A stretch of DNA of 64,000 nucleotides from Bradyrhizobium jicamae. Its GTDB lineage: Bacteria > Pseudomonadota > Alphaproteobacteria > Rhizobiales > Xanthobacteraceae. This document shows positions 34,030 to 43,177 of the stretch, piece by piece (the first letter of the stretch is position 1; every line of letters begins with the position of its first letter). The stretch covers positions 106,102 through 170,101 of the forward strand of contig NZ_JAFCJX010000020.1 of the NCBI RefSeq assembly GCF_018130695.1, written 5' to 3'. Both the position numbers and the translations under genes were made by a program. The notes beneath the pieces were generated by a model. That model had not been told where the DNA came from, ran no database searches, and saw only the letters and a program-made list of their open reading frames with translations.

Positions 34030-36744
34030 TTACAGAGAGCGCTGGATCGTCTCGATGCGGTAGCACTCGATCACGTCGCCGACACGCATATCGCCGTAGT
34101 TCTCGAAGGCCATGCCGCATTCCTGACCGGATTGCACTTCCTTCACTTCATCCTTGAAGCGCTTCAGCGTCGACAGCTTGCCTTCGTGCACAACGACGTT
34201 GTCGCGGATCAGGCGCACATTGGCGCCGCGTTCCACGGTGCCGTCGGTGACGCGGCAGCCGGCGACCTTGCCGACCTTGGAAATGTTGAACACTTCCAGG
34301 ATCTGCGCGTTGCCTAGCATGGTCTCGCGCAGCGTGGGCGCGAGCAGGCCGGACATCGCCTTTTTGATGTCATCCACGAGATCGTAGATGATGTTGTAGT
34401 AGCGGATCTCGATGCCGTTGCGCTTGGCTGCGGCGGCGGCTTCCTTGTTGGCGCGCACGGAGAAGCCGATGATCGCGGCGTTGAAGCCTTCGGCCAGCGT
34501 CACGTCGGATTCCGAGATGCCGCCGACGCCTGCATGCAGGATGCGGGCTGCGACTTCGTCGGTGCCGAGCTTCTCCAGCGAGCCGAGAATCGCTTCCAGC
34601 GAGCCCTGCACGTCGGCCTTGACGATCAGCGGGAATTCCTTGCGGCCCGCGGTCTTCAATTGCGACATCATCTGCTCGAGCGAGCCGCGCATGCCGGAGA
34701 CCGACGCTGCCGCGTTCTCGCGCTTCTGGTGCGCGCGGTAGCTGGTGACCTGGCGGGCGCGGGCTTCGTTCTCGACCACGGCGAGACGGTCGCCGGCTTC
34801 CGGCGGGCCGTTGAAGCCGAGCACCTCGACCGGAACGGCGGGGCCGGCCTCGTCGAGCCGCTCGCCCTGGTCGGAGATCAGTGCGCGGACGCGGCCCATC
34901 TCGGCGCCGGCCACGATGATGTCGCCGACGCGCAGCGTGCCACGCTGCACCAGCACGGTCGCCACCGGACCACGGCCGCGATCGAGCTTGGCTTCGATCA
35001 CGGTGCCTTCTGCGGGGCGTTCCGAATTGGTCTTGAGGTCGAGCAGTTCGGCCTGCAGCGCGATCATCTCGAGCAGCTTGTCGAGATTGGTCTTGTTCTT
35101 GGCCGACACTTCGACGTCGACGACGTCGCCGCCGAACGATTCGACCTGCACCTCGTGCTGCAGCAGTTCGGTGCGCACGCGCTCCGGCTTGGCGTCGGGC
35201 TTGTCGATCTTGTTGATCGCCACGATCATCGGCACCTTGGCCGCCTTGGCGTGGTTGATCGCCTCGATCGTCTGCGGCATCACGCCGTCGTCGGCCGCCA
35301 CCACCAGGATCACGATGTCGGTGACCTTGGCGCCGCGGGCGCGCATCGCGGTGAACGCGGCGTGGCCGGGCGTATCGATGAAGGTGATCTTGGTGCCGGT
35401 CTCCGGCGAGGTCACCTGGTAGGCGCCGATATGCTGGGTGATGCCGCCGGCTTCGCCCGAGACCACGTTGGCGTGGCGCAGCGCGTCGAGCAGCGAGGTC
35501 TTGCCGTGATCGACATGGCCCATCACGGTGACGACCGGCGAGCGCGGCTCGGTATCGGCCGAATCCTCGACGATGTCGAACAGGCCTTCTTCAACGTCAG
35601 ACGCGGCGACGCGCTTGACGCTATGGCCCAGTTCCTCGGCGATCAGCTGCGCGGTGTCGGCGTCGATCACATCGGTGATCTTGTGCATCGCGCCCTGCTT
35701 CATCAGCATGCGGATGACGTCGACCGCGCGCTCCGACATGCGGTTCGCGAGTTCCTGGATCGTGATCGCTTCGGGAATCGTGACTTCGCGGATCAGCTTT
35801 TCCTTCGGCTCGTTCGCGGCATGACCCTTCAGGCGCTGGGTGCGGCGGCGGAACGAAGCGATCGAACGCTCGCGCACGTCGTCGGCATTGAGCGCGGTGG
35901 TGACCGTCAATCGGCCGCGCTGCTTCTGCGGGCCCGGCTTGTGCGTTGTCTTCGGCGGAAGCACCGGGCGCAGTGCGCCGCCCGGACGGCGCACCAGGCG
36001 CGGACCTTCATCCTCCTCGGCCTCGGCGGCAACGCCCGGCGGGCGCTGCGGCGTGAGCGGTGTGCGGGCAGGCGTGGTCGTGGTGCGGGCGGGTGCCGAA
36101 CCGGGGCGTGCGGGTGCAGAAGTGGTGCGTGCCGGCGCAGCTGACGGGGTTGTCGGCCTCGCGGCCGGAGCGGGCGCTGTGCCAGGCTTGGCCTCGCCTT
36201 CGCCAAAGCGGCGCTTGGCTTCGACTTCGGCCTTGCGCTTGGCTTCTTCTTCGACGCGATGCCGATCTTCTTCCGCCTTGCGGCGGGCTTCTGCAGCTTC
36301 GCGCTCGGCCTTCTCGATGGCTTCGCGGCTGGCGCGGCGCTGGGCCTCTTCCTCGGCCTGGCGGCGTTCCTCGATGTCGCGCTGCTTGGCGTCGGCAAGC
36401 GCGCTGGCGCGGGCGGAACGTTCGTCCTCGGTCAGCGTGCGCAGCACGACGCCGGATCCGGCGTTGCGCGGCGGTTGGCCGGGGGCGCCGCCGGGACGGC
36501 CGAGCGGCGGCTTGGCGGGCGCAGGCGCTGCGGCTGGCTTCGCGACCACCGGTTCCGGCGCATGCGTCTCGCCGGGACCATCGCCGCCGATGCGGCGCTT
36601 GCCACGCTTCTCCACCACGACCTGCTTGGTCCGGCCATGGCTAAAACTCTGGCGCACGGTGCCGGTCTCGACACGTGGCTTGAGCGTCAAGGTCTTGGTC
36701 GGGACACTCAGAGTCTTGTCGCCAGGGGTTTTGGTATCAACCAT
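34030..36744 (-). CDS. infB: Translation initiation factor IF-2
   Basis: The product is 904 aa. The N-terminal third is a Pro/Ala/Arg-rich, coiled-coil region with KAEREAAEARRKAEEDRHRV and long PAPARPT runs. The G domain has GHVDHGKT, DTPGHAAF and NKID in the expected order. C-terminal domains end in YGDMRVGDVIECYRIETIQR. IF-2 places initiator tRNA on the 30S subunit in a GTP-dependent way. It follows rnpM with a 109-bp gap that contains a family A repeat. Confidence 0.98.
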   Translation of the reverse strand: MVDTKTPGDKTLSVPTKTLTLKPRVETGTVRQSFSHGRTKQVVVEKRGKRRIGGDGPGETHAPEPVVAKPAAAPAPAKPPLGRPGGAPGQPPRNAGSGVVLRTLTEDERSARASALADAKQRDIEERRQAEEEAQRRASREAIEKAEREAAEARRKAEEDRHRVEEEAKRKAEVEAKRRFGEGEAKPGTAPAPAARPTTPSAAPARTTSAPARPGSAPARTTTTPARTPLTPQRPPGVAAEAEEDEGPRLVRRPGGALRPVLPPKTTHKPGPQKQRGRLTVTTALNADDVRERSIASFRRRTQRLKGHAANEPKEKLIREVTIPEAITIQELANRMSERAVDVIRMLMKQGAMHKITDVIDADTAQLIAEELGHSVKRVAASDVEEGLFDIVEDSADTEPRSPVVTVMGHVDHGKTSLLDALRHANVVSGEAGGITQHIGAYQVTSPETGTKITFIDTPGHAAFTAMRARGAKVTDIVILVVAADDGVMPQTIEAINHAKAAKVPMIVAINKIDKPDAKPERVRTELLQHEVQVESFGGDVVDVEVSAKNKTNLDKLLEMIALQAELLDLKTNSERPAEGTVIEAKLDRGRGPVATVLVQRGTLRVGDIIVAGAEMGRVRALISDQGERLDEAGPAVPVEVLGFNGPPEAGDRLAVVENEARARQVTSYRAHQKRENAAASVSGMRGSLEQMMSQLKTAGRKEFPLIVKADVQGSLEAILGSLEKLGTDEVAARILHAGVGGISESDVTLAEGFNAAIIGFSVRANKEAAAAAKRNGIEIRYYNIIYDLVDDIKKAMSGLLAPTLRETMLGNAQILEVFNISKVGKVAGCRVTDGTVERGANVRLIRDNVVVHEGKLSTLKRFKDEVKEVQSGQECGMAFENYGDMRVGDVIECYRIETIQRSL

Positions 36745-36810
36745 TCAGCAGTCCTAATCTCGTTTCGCTGTGCGTTCGCCGCACATATCCTTCAAAGCGT
36801 CGTCTTTGGT

Positions 36811-36862
36811 TTGAGCATGATCCGATCGGAAAAGCGTCCCCGCCGTCCCGGAATCATGCTCT
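36811..36862. repeat. Repeat family A, copy 5 (overlaps the rnpM stop)
   Basis: TTGAGCATGATCCGATCGG...CCCGGAATCATGCTCTGG is a diverged copy. Its distal arm supplies the last codons and TGA stop (36854-36856) of the YlxR gene. Confidence 0.75.
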
Positions 36863-37540
36863 GGAATTTCTGGCCGCATCGGCGGTCTTGTCGTCGTCGG
36901 CCATCCGGTATCGGACCAGCATCTGGCAGCGCGACAGGAACGTCTTGCTCGCCGGGCCCGCGAGCAGCGCAGCATGTATCACATTTGAGCGCCCAAGTGC
37001 CAAATCCAATTCGGCCGACGTCAAAACATTGACGGTCGGGAAAACCTTCGATTCACCACGATTCTCGCTGTTTTGCCGCGCGATCGCGTCCAATTTGCGG
37101 ATTCCGTCGGCTGACCCGTCGGAAGCGTGGATCAGAGCCGCGGTTTCCCCCCGGTTGAGCGCGTCCTCGACCTTGCCGAAGCCCGCAACGACCTGGCCGG
37201 CCTTGGCGGCCATCGCCAGGGCATCGGTCAGGCTGCGAACCAGCAGGGTTTCGGTCTCAAGGGGCAGGGTCGGCGCGACGCGGACGTCGCGCTTGAAACC
37301 CTTGCTGAATTGGTGACGGCGGACCGCTTCCGCAACCGCGCGGCGCGATGCCGAAATCCATAACCCCCGCCCCGGCAGCTTGCGCTTGAGGTCGGGAACG
37401 ACCTCGCCCGAGGGAGCAACGACGAAGCGGATCAGCTCGTCGATCGGACGCACCTCGCGGCTGACCGCGCACATACGGCCGGTCGCGGACTTGTTGGTTC
37501 GCGGTCCGTCGTCGAGATCGGGGTCAGCCTGGGCGAGCAT
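36854..37540 (-). CDS. rnpM: RnpM/YlxR RNA-binding protein fused to an L7Ae-like domain
   Basis: The product is 228 aa. Residues about 20-95 are YlxR: GRMCAVSREVRPIDELIRFV and the KLPGRGLWISASRRAVAEAV core. Residues 105-200 look like an L7Ae/L30e fold (VRSLTDALAMAAKAGQVVAG and KVEDALNRGETAALIHASDG). YlxR binds RNase P RNA in Gram-positive bacteria and regulates translation genes. The fusion is standard in alphaproteobacteria, where YlxR sits between nusA and infB. The final codons come from a family A repeat. Confidence 0.9.
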   Translation of the reverse strand: MLAQADPDLDDGPRTNKSATGRMCAVSREVRPIDELIRFVVAPSGEVVPDLKRKLPGRGLWISASRRAVAEAVRRHQFSKGFKRDVRVAPTLPLETETLLVRSLTDALAMAAKAGQVVAGFGKVEDALNRGETAALIHASDGSADGIRKLDAIARQNSENRGESKVFPTVNVLTSAELDLALGRSNVIHAALLAGPASKTFLSRCQMLVRYRMADDDKTADAARNSRA

Positions 37541-37555
37541 CCGTGCGCCATCTCC

Positions 37556-39169
37556 TTACGCCGCCGGTTCTTCGGCCGCCTCGTCGGCTTCCGCCGCGGG
37601 CTTGGCCAGATCGGCCTCGGTGATCCAGCCGGCCTTGAGGCGGGCCTGCATGATCATGGCCTCGGCGTCGTCGCGCGAGAGCTCGATACCGTCGAGGAAG
37701 CCGGCATGCTTGGTCGGCTCGCTGCCTTCCTTGCGCTCGGTCCAGCCGACCAGATCGTCGGTTGCGCAGCCGGCGAGGTCCTCGACCGTCTTGACGTCGT
37801 TCTCGCCGAGCTTCACCAGCATCTTCAAGGTGACGCCGGGAACATCCTTCATGGCGTCCTCGACCCCGAGTTCCTTGCGCTTGCCCTCAAGTTCGGCCTC
37901 AAGCTGCTCCAGATATTCGCGGGCGCGGTTCTGCAGTTCCTGCGCGGTTTCCTCGTCGAAACCCTCGATGCCGGCGAGTTCCTTGACGTCGACCAGCGCG
38001 AGTTCCTCAACCGAGGTGAAGCCTTCGGAGGCGAGCAACTGACCGACGACCTCGTCGACATTGAGCGCTTCCATGAACACACGGGTCGAGTTCTCGAAGT
38101 CTGCCTGACGGCGCTCGGACTCTTCCTGCTCGGTCAGGATGTCGATGTCCCAGCCGGTGAGTTGGGAGGCCAGGCGCACGTTCTGGCCGCGGCGGCCGAT
38201 CGCCAGCGAGAGCTGGTTGTTGGTATCGGGCACCACGACCTCGATGCGCTCGCGGTCTTCGTCGATGACGACCTTGGCGACCTCAGCCGGCGCCAGCGCG
38301 TTGACCACGAAGGTTGCGATATCGGGCGACCACGGAATGATGTCGATCTTCTCGCCCTGCAGCTCGTTCACCACAGCCTGCACGCGCGAGCCGCGCATAC
38401 CGACGCAGGCGCCGACCGGATCGACCGAGGAGTCGCGCGAGATCACGCCGATCTTGGCGCGCGAGCCGGGATCGCGGGCGACAGCCTTGATCTCGACGAT
38501 GCCGTCGTAGATCTCCGGCACTTCCTGCGCGAACAGCTTGGCCATGAACTGCGGATGGGTGCGGGACAGGAAGATCTGCGGCCCGCGGGTCTCGCGGCGG
38601 ACGTCGAAGATATAGGCGCGGACGCGGTCGCCGTTGCGGAACACCTCGCGCGGCAGCATCTCGTCGCGACGGACGATGGCTTCACCGCGCCCGAGATCGA
38701 CGATCACGCTGCCATATTCGACGCGCTTGACGACGCCGTTGACGATGTCGCCGATACGGTCCTTGAATTCCTGGTACTGCCGGTCGCGCTCGGCCTCGCG
38801 CACCTTCTGCACGATCACCTGCTTGGCCGACTGCGCGGCGATGCGGCCATATTCCAGCGGCGGCAGCGTGTCGGCGATGGTGTCGCCGACCTGGGCGCCC
38901 GGATTGGCGCGCTGCGCGTCGTTCAGCGAAATCTGGTTCGAGGGGTTCTCGACCTTCTCGACAACAAGCATGTGGCGCGACAGCCGCAGCTCGCCCTTCT
39001 TGGCGTCGATCTCGGCGTGCACGTCGGTCTCGCTGCCGTAGCGGGCGCGCGCGGCCTTGGCGATGGCATCCTCCATCGCCGCGATCACGATGGAGCGGTC
39101 GATCGACTTTTCGCGCGCAACTGCGTCTGCAATCTGCAGCAGTTCGAGTTTGTTGGCGCTGACGGCCAT
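37556..39169 (-). CDS. nusA: Transcription termination/antitermination factor NusA
   Basis: The product is 537 aa. An N-terminal RNA-polymerase-binding domain leads into an S1 domain (GVVKRVEYGSVIVDLGRGEA). Next are KH domains (VGACVGMRGSRVQAVVNELQ and NNQLSLAIGRRGQNVRLASQ). C-terminal helix-hairpin-helix repeats follow (LLASEGFTSVEELALVDVKE). NusA modulates pausing and termination and is part of rRNA antitermination complexes. It lies 3 bp after rimP. Confidence 0.97.
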   Translation of the reverse strand: MAVSANKLELLQIADAVAREKSIDRSIVIAAMEDAIAKAARARYGSETDVHAEIDAKKGELRLSRHMLVVEKVENPSNQISLNDAQRANPGAQVGDTIADTLPPLEYGRIAAQSAKQVIVQKVREAERDRQYQEFKDRIGDIVNGVVKRVEYGSVIVDLGRGEAIVRRDEMLPREVFRNGDRVRAYIFDVRRETRGPQIFLSRTHPQFMAKLFAQEVPEIYDGIVEIKAVARDPGSRAKIGVISRDSSVDPVGACVGMRGSRVQAVVNELQGEKIDIIPWSPDIATFVVNALAPAEVAKVVIDEDRERIEVVVPDTNNQLSLAIGRRGQNVRLASQLTGWDIDILTEQEESERRQADFENSTRVFMEALNVDEVVGQLLASEGFTSVEELALVDVKELAGIEGFDEETAQELQNRAREYLEQLEAELEGKRKELGVEDAMKDVPGVTLKMLVKLGENDVKTVEDLAGCATDDLVGWTERKEGSEPTKHAGFLDGIELSRDDAEAMIMQARLKAGWITEADLAKPAAEADEAAEEPAA

Positions 39170-39172
39170 GGC

Positions 39173-39937
39173 TCAGTCTCCTTCGGTAGGATCGATGTCG
39201 CCACGGCGCGCGCGCTCGGCGGCCAGGCGGTGTTTCTTGGTGTTGGTCGGGGCCGGCTTCTTGCCCGCCTTCGCTTTCGGCTTGTTGTCCTTCGCCGGAT
39301 CGCTGTTCTTGGCGTGCGCAGGCTGCTGCGGCGCCAGGCCAAGCTCGCGGCGCATCTCGCGCTCGGCGGCCTTGCCGCGACGCATCGATTCGGCAATCAG
39401 CTCGTCGGTCAGCACCAGGCGCGCGTCCGAAATGTCCTCCATCACGAGGAGCACATCGGGCTCGTCACCGGCACGGACATCGTCGCGGCGCAGGCGCACG
39501 GCATCGCCCTCAACGCCCGACAGCACGCCGCGGAACCGCTTGCGGCCCTGATGCGCCACCGCCATCTCGATCTTCACGAGATGCCCGGCATAGCGCTCGA
39601 AATCGCTGCGGCGGACCAGCGGGCGATCGATACCCGGCGATGATATCTCAAGTCGGTAGGCGCGATCGATAGGGTCGGCGACATCGAGCACCGGCGACAG
39701 CGCCCGCGAGATCGCCTCGCAATCCTCCAGCTGCATCGAGCCGTCCGGCCGCTCGGCCATGACCTGCACGGTGCAGCCGGCATCGCCCGAGATCTTGATC
39801 CGCACCAGCCGATAGCCCATGCCCTCGAGCACGGGACCGGCAACCGCGGCGACGCGCGCGGGCAGGCCGGGCTCGACGACGAGGCGGGGCTCGGCGAGCA
39901 GTGCGGCGTCCACGGGCGTGGCGATCGGGTCGGTCAT
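39173..39937 (-). CDS. rimP: Ribosome maturation factor RimP
   Basis: The product is 254 aa. GMGYRLVRIKISGDAGCTVQ and LEDCEAISRALSPVLDVADP are typical of the N-terminal domain. EISSPGIDRPLVRRSDFERY is the family signature. The C-terminus extends beyond the usual 150-180 aa with a Lys/Ala-rich tail (DNKPKAKAGKKPAPTNTKKH). RimP is needed for 30S maturation. It is first in a long translation operon, with a structured leader and promoter upstream (40049-40145). Confidence 0.95.
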   Translation of the reverse strand: MTDPIATPVDAALLAEPRLVVEPGLPARVAAVAGPVLEGMGYRLVRIKISGDAGCTVQVMAERPDGSMQLEDCEAISRALSPVLDVADPIDRAYRLEISSPGIDRPLVRRSDFERYAGHLVKIEMAVAHQGRKRFRGVLSGVEGDAVRLRRDDVRAGDEPDVLLVMEDISDARLVLTDELIAESMRRGKAAEREMRRELGLAPQQPAHAKNSDPAKDNKPKAKAGKKPAPTNTKKHRLAAERARRGDIDPTEGD

Positions 39938-40006
39938 AGTCAGTGTCAGGGCAGTCAGCGGTCTAACTAACGTGTTGGTTGACCGGGCCTTAACGGTCCG
40001 GCGGCG

Positions 40007-40105
40007 CTACCTGAACTTGATCCGGCCGGGCCGGGTCCCTTCAGGTAATAAAAAAGAGCGGGTCCCGAGGGGCCCACTCTCAATACGCGATCGTATGAGA
40101 ACCAT
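40007..40105 (-). other. Short leader ORF in the rimP 5' region (32 codons)
   Basis: ATG at 40105 to TAG at 40007 on the minus strand reads MVLIRSRIESGPLGTRSFLL then PEGTRPGRIKFR. It starts about 10 nt into the predicted transcript and runs through the terminator stem. It may be chance, but its position is that of a leader peptide. Confidence 0.3.
40049..40080 (-). terminator. Terminator-like stem with U-run in the rimP leader
   Basis: On the minus strand, AGAGTGGGCCCC and GGGACCCGCTCT form a strong, slightly bulged stem followed by TTTTTTATTA. It lies 110 bp before rimP and about 35 bp past the predicted transcript start, so it fits an attenuator rather than the end of a gene. Confidence 0.65.
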
Positions 40106-40116
40106 AAGTTGCCGCC

Positions 40117-40145
40117 GATATAGCCGTTTTGCGGTCATCCGGCAA
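40117..40145 (-). promoter_or_regulatory. sigma70-type promoter of the rimP operon
   Basis: TTGCCG (40140-40145), a 17-bp spacer and TATATC (40117-40122) form a good promoter on the minus strand in the gap divergent from the DUF2336 gene. Transcription would start near 40110, about 170 bp before rimP. Confidence 0.7.
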
Positions 40146-40269
40146 GGGCCGAAGGCTGCCAAAGCAGGATTTTGCGGCCGTTTTGGGAGGTATCGATCTA
40201 ACCCTCCGTTTACGAACGGCCCCTAGATTGCCGGGAAAACCGGCACGAGCCGCCGGTTTGGATAGGCTT

Positions 40270-41343
40270 ATGACGACAGCCCCCGCGCTGATCCCGGAAC
40301 TCGACGACATTGTCCGCCGCGGCGACCCCAAACGCCGTGCCGAAGCCGCGCGCAAGCTCAGCGAACTGTTCCTGCAGGGTGCGGCGAATTTCCGCAGCGA
40401 CCATGTCGATCTCTTCGACGGCGTGCTGACTAGCCTGGTTCCCCATGCCGAGATCGCCGCGCGGGTCGAACTGGCCGAGCGGCTGTCGGTGCTGACAAAC
40501 GCGCCGCGGCATCTGGTCGGCCAGCTCGCGCATGAAGACGAAATTTCGATCGCGGGTCCGCTCCTGAAACGCTCGCCCGTGATCGGCGAGCAGATGCTGC
40601 TCGAGATCGCCAACGCCAAGGGGCAGGGCCATCTGCTCGCGATGGCGGAGCGGCCGACACTGTCGACCGGGCTGACCGACGTCCTCGTCCGTCGCGGTGA
40701 TCGCGACGTGATCCGCTGTGCTGCCGGCAATGACGGTGCGGCGTTTTCGGACGACGGCTTCGCAACGCTGGTCAAGCGCGCCCACATGGATGGCGTGCTC
40801 ACGCTGAAGATCGGCCGCCGCGATGATCTGCCGCCCGTACATCTCAAGAGTCTGCTCGAGGGTTCGATCGACGTCGTTCGCCGCCGTCTGTTCACCGTGG
40901 CCAAGCCCGAGCGGCAGGTCGCGATCAACAAGGCGATGAACGACATCACCGTCGCGACCGGAGAGGTTGAAAGCCGTCGCGACTTTACGCTGGCGCAGCG
41001 CACGGTGATCGCGCTGCAGCGCGCAGGGCAACTGACCGAAAGCGCGCTGCTCAACTTCGCCAAGGCCTTCAAATATGAGGAAGTGGTCGCCGCGCTCGCG
41101 ATGATGACCGGTGTGAAGATCGCCACGCTCGACAAGCTGATCGCCGGCGATCGCTACGATCCGATCCTGATCGCGTGCAAGGTGCTGGGCCTGGAATGGG
41201 CCACGGCGCGCGCGCTGATCGTGATGCGCCTCGGCCCCAACCGCGTCGCGTCACCGGCCGACATCGAAGCCGCGCGGGTGAATTTCACGCGCCTGATGCC
41301 GTCGACCGCGCAACGCGTCGTCGAGTTCTGGAAGACGCGCTAG
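40270..41343 (+). CDS. DUF2336 domain protein
   Basis: The product is 357 aa from the ATG at 40270 (MTTAPALIPELDDIVRRGDP); the longer upstream frame runs into the rimP promoter. The helical repeat-like body has ERLSVLTNAPRHLVGQLAHE and RSPVIGEQMLLEIANAKGQG, as in alphaproteobacterial DUF2336 proteins. The function of the family is unknown. It is divergent from rimP and separated from phyH by an inverted repeat. Confidence 0.82.
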   Translation: MTTAPALIPELDDIVRRGDPKRRAEAARKLSELFLQGAANFRSDHVDLFDGVLTSLVPHAEIAARVELAERLSVLTNAPRHLVGQLAHEDEISIAGPLLKRSPVIGEQMLLEIANAKGQGHLLAMAERPTLSTGLTDVLVRRGDRDVIRCAAGNDGAAFSDDGFATLVKRAHMDGVLTLKIGRRDDLPPVHLKSLLEGSIDVVRRRLFTVAKPERQVAINKAMNDITVATGEVESRRDFTLAQRTVIALQRAGQLTESALLNFAKAFKYEEVVAALAMMTGVKIATLDKLIAGDRYDPILIACKVLGLEWATARALIVMRLGPNRVASPADIEAARVNFTRLMPSTAQRVVEFWKTR

Positions 41344-41380
41344 TTTCCGTCGTCGCACAGACTGCGCAGCTCTCTCCCCT

Positions 41381-41462
41381 GTCATTGCGAGCAGCGAAGC
41401 GACGAAGCAATCCATTTCTCCACTTGCGGCACGATGGATTGCTTCGCTTCGCTCGCAATGAC
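41381..41462. repeat. Inverted repeat of the GTCATTGCGAGC...GCTCGCAATGAC type
   Basis: GTCATTGCGAGCAGCGAAGC and GCTTCGCTCGCAATGAC form the outer arms, with GCAATCCAT/ATGGATTGC inside. The element occupies most of the 213-bp gap between the DUF2336 gene and phyH. Confidence 0.85.
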
Positions 41463-41556
41463 GGGGGAGGCTGCAGCGCAAAAATACCTCCCAAATCGAG
41501 AGCCAGCGGCTATGCTTCCTTGCAAGGCGCGACACAGCGCCATCAGGGAGAGCTGC

Positions 41557-42396
41557 ATGCTTAACGACGTCGACCTTCAATCGCACGCCGACCGGATCCG
41601 CGACGACGGATACACCGTGATCGAGCGTGCGGCCTCGCCGGAACTGGTCGAGGGATTGAAGGCGGCGGTGCTGCGTATCGAGCGTGAGCATGATCTCGGT
41701 CCGGCCAAGACCTCGTTCGAAGGCCTCAAGACGCTGCGCATCAACAATCTCCTGACCTATGACGATCTGTTCTGGGAGGTGCCGCTGCACGAGAACGTGC
41801 TGCCGGTGGTCGAGCGCTTGCTTGACAGGGAGTGCCTGCTGTCCTCGTTCTGCTCGCTGGTGCTCGGTCCCGGCCAGGAGGCGCAGCCGATCCATGAGGA
41901 CACGCAGCTGATTCCGCTGCCGCGGCCGCACATTCCGATCACCATCAACGCGATCTGGGCGCTGTCGGATTTCCGCGACGACAATGGCGCGACCCGCATC
42001 GTGCCGGGCAGCCACAAATATGATTCCTCGCCCGAATACGGCAGGGATTACGACGCCGTCACCGCGACCATGCCGGCCGGAAGCGTGATGCTGTTCGACA
42101 GCGCGCTGTGGCATGGCGGCGGCGCCAACACCAGCGATGCCAGGCGCTTTGCCTTCTCCTGCGCCTATTGCTGGGGCTGGATGCGGCAGCAGGAGAATCT
42201 GCAGCTCGGCATTCCCCGCGAGACCGCGATGCGCTTCCCGCGCCGGCTGCAGGAGCTGTGCGGCTACAGCGTCTACAAGGGGCAGTTCGGTCACATCGAC
42301 AATCACGACCCGATCGAATTGCTCGGCCGCGAACGAGGAAAGCGCATGGTGTGGGAAGCCACCGACGCAAAGAAGGCGCGGATGGCAGGGCAGTGA
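41557..42396 (+). CDS. Phytanoyl-CoA dioxygenase (PhyH) family protein
   Basis: The product is 279 aa from the ATG at 41557, preceded by AGGGAG. The non-heme iron facial triad is visible: His and Asp in PIHEDTQLIPL and His in LWHGGGANTS. IVPGSHKYDSSPEYG is a further family motif. It should use Fe(II), 2-oxoglutarate and oxygen to hydroxylate an unknown substrate. It is convergent with trmB. Confidence 0.88.
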   Translation: MLNDVDLQSHADRIRDDGYTVIERAASPELVEGLKAAVLRIEREHDLGPAKTSFEGLKTLRINNLLTYDDLFWEVPLHENVLPVVERLLDRECLLSSFCSLVLGPGQEAQPIHEDTQLIPLPRPHIPITINAIWALSDFRDDNGATRIVPGSHKYDSSPEYGRDYDAVTATMPAGSVMLFDSALWHGGGANTSDARRFAFSCAYCWGWMRQQENLQLGIPRETAMRFPRRLQELCGYSVYKGQFGHIDNHDPIELLGRERGKRMVWEATDAKKARMAGQ

Positions 42397-42445
42397 CTCT
42401 CTCCACCGTCATGGCATGACGAGGTTGGTAGAGCGTGCTCGATAC

Positions 42446-43177
42446 CTAGAGGCGCCTGAATCGCAAATACGCGGCCTTCCGTCCCTCGCGCTCGGCCTTT
42501 GCGCCATAGCGCGTCATGGTGTAGTCGGGCCAGGGTTGTTGCCAGTCCACGGCGCGCTCGGCGAGCCAGGCAAAATCCGGCGAGCGCATCAGATGCGAAA
42601 GCGTCCAGGCGCAGTAGTCGTCGATGTCGCTGACGAAGCGGAATTCGCCGCCGTCTTTCAGAATGCGCGCCATCGCTTTCACGGTCGCGTCCTGCACGAA
42701 GCGGCGCTTCCAGTGCCGTCGCTTCGGCCAGGGATCAGGATGGATCAGATCGACACGAAGCAACGAACGCGGCGGCGCCCATGCCAGTAATTCGGCGGCG
42801 TCGCCGGCGAACAAGCGGATGTTGCCGATATTGTTGGCCTCGATCTGCGTCAGGATCTTCGCCATCCCGTTGACATAGGGCTCGCAGCCGATGAACCCGA
42901 TGTTGGGAAACGCGCGCGCTTCGGCAATCAGATGCTCGCCGCCGCCAAAGCCGATTTCGAGCCTGACGTCGCCGATGCCGTCATCGAACAGCTCGGTGAG
43001 TTTTTCCGGCGCAGGCGTTTCGATGCCGACCGCCAGATGCGGCAGCAGATTGTCGATCAGGTCGGCCTGATGCGAGCGCAGCTTGTGGCCCTTGCGGCGG
43101 CCGAAGAACGAGCCGCGCGAATGCGCCAGCGCGCCGTCGTCAGGGGCGTCGTGATCGATATCGCGGGAGGTGATCAT
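42446..43177 (-). CDS. trmB: TrmB, tRNA (guanine46-N7)-methyltransferase
   Basis: The product is 243 aa. Motif I is EIGFGGGEHLIAEARAF. The family motifs LLRVDLIHPDPWPKRRHWKR and FVSDIDDYCAWTL are visible. It uses SAM to make m7G46 in the tRNA variable loop. Its start overlaps the M20 peptidase stop by 4 nt. In many rhizobia metK precedes trmB here; in this window a peptidase does. Confidence 0.96.
   Translation of the reverse strand: MITSRDIDHDAPDDGALAHSRGSFFGRRKGHKLRSHQADLIDNLLPHLAVGIETPAPEKLTELFDDGIGDVRLEIGFGGGEHLIAEARAFPNIGFIGCEPYVNGMAKILTQIEANNIGNIRLFAGDAAELLAWAPPRSLLRVDLIHPDPWPKRRHWKRRFVQDATVKAMARILKDGGEFRFVSDIDDYCAWTLSHLMRSPDFAWLAERAVDWQQPWPDYTMTRYGAKAEREGRKAAYLRFRRL

Noticed and set aside
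34534..36144. Long plus-strand frames opposite infB, and 37706-39643 opposite nusA
   Set aside because: infB and nusA have complete domains on the minus strand; the antisense frames reflect third-codon GC.
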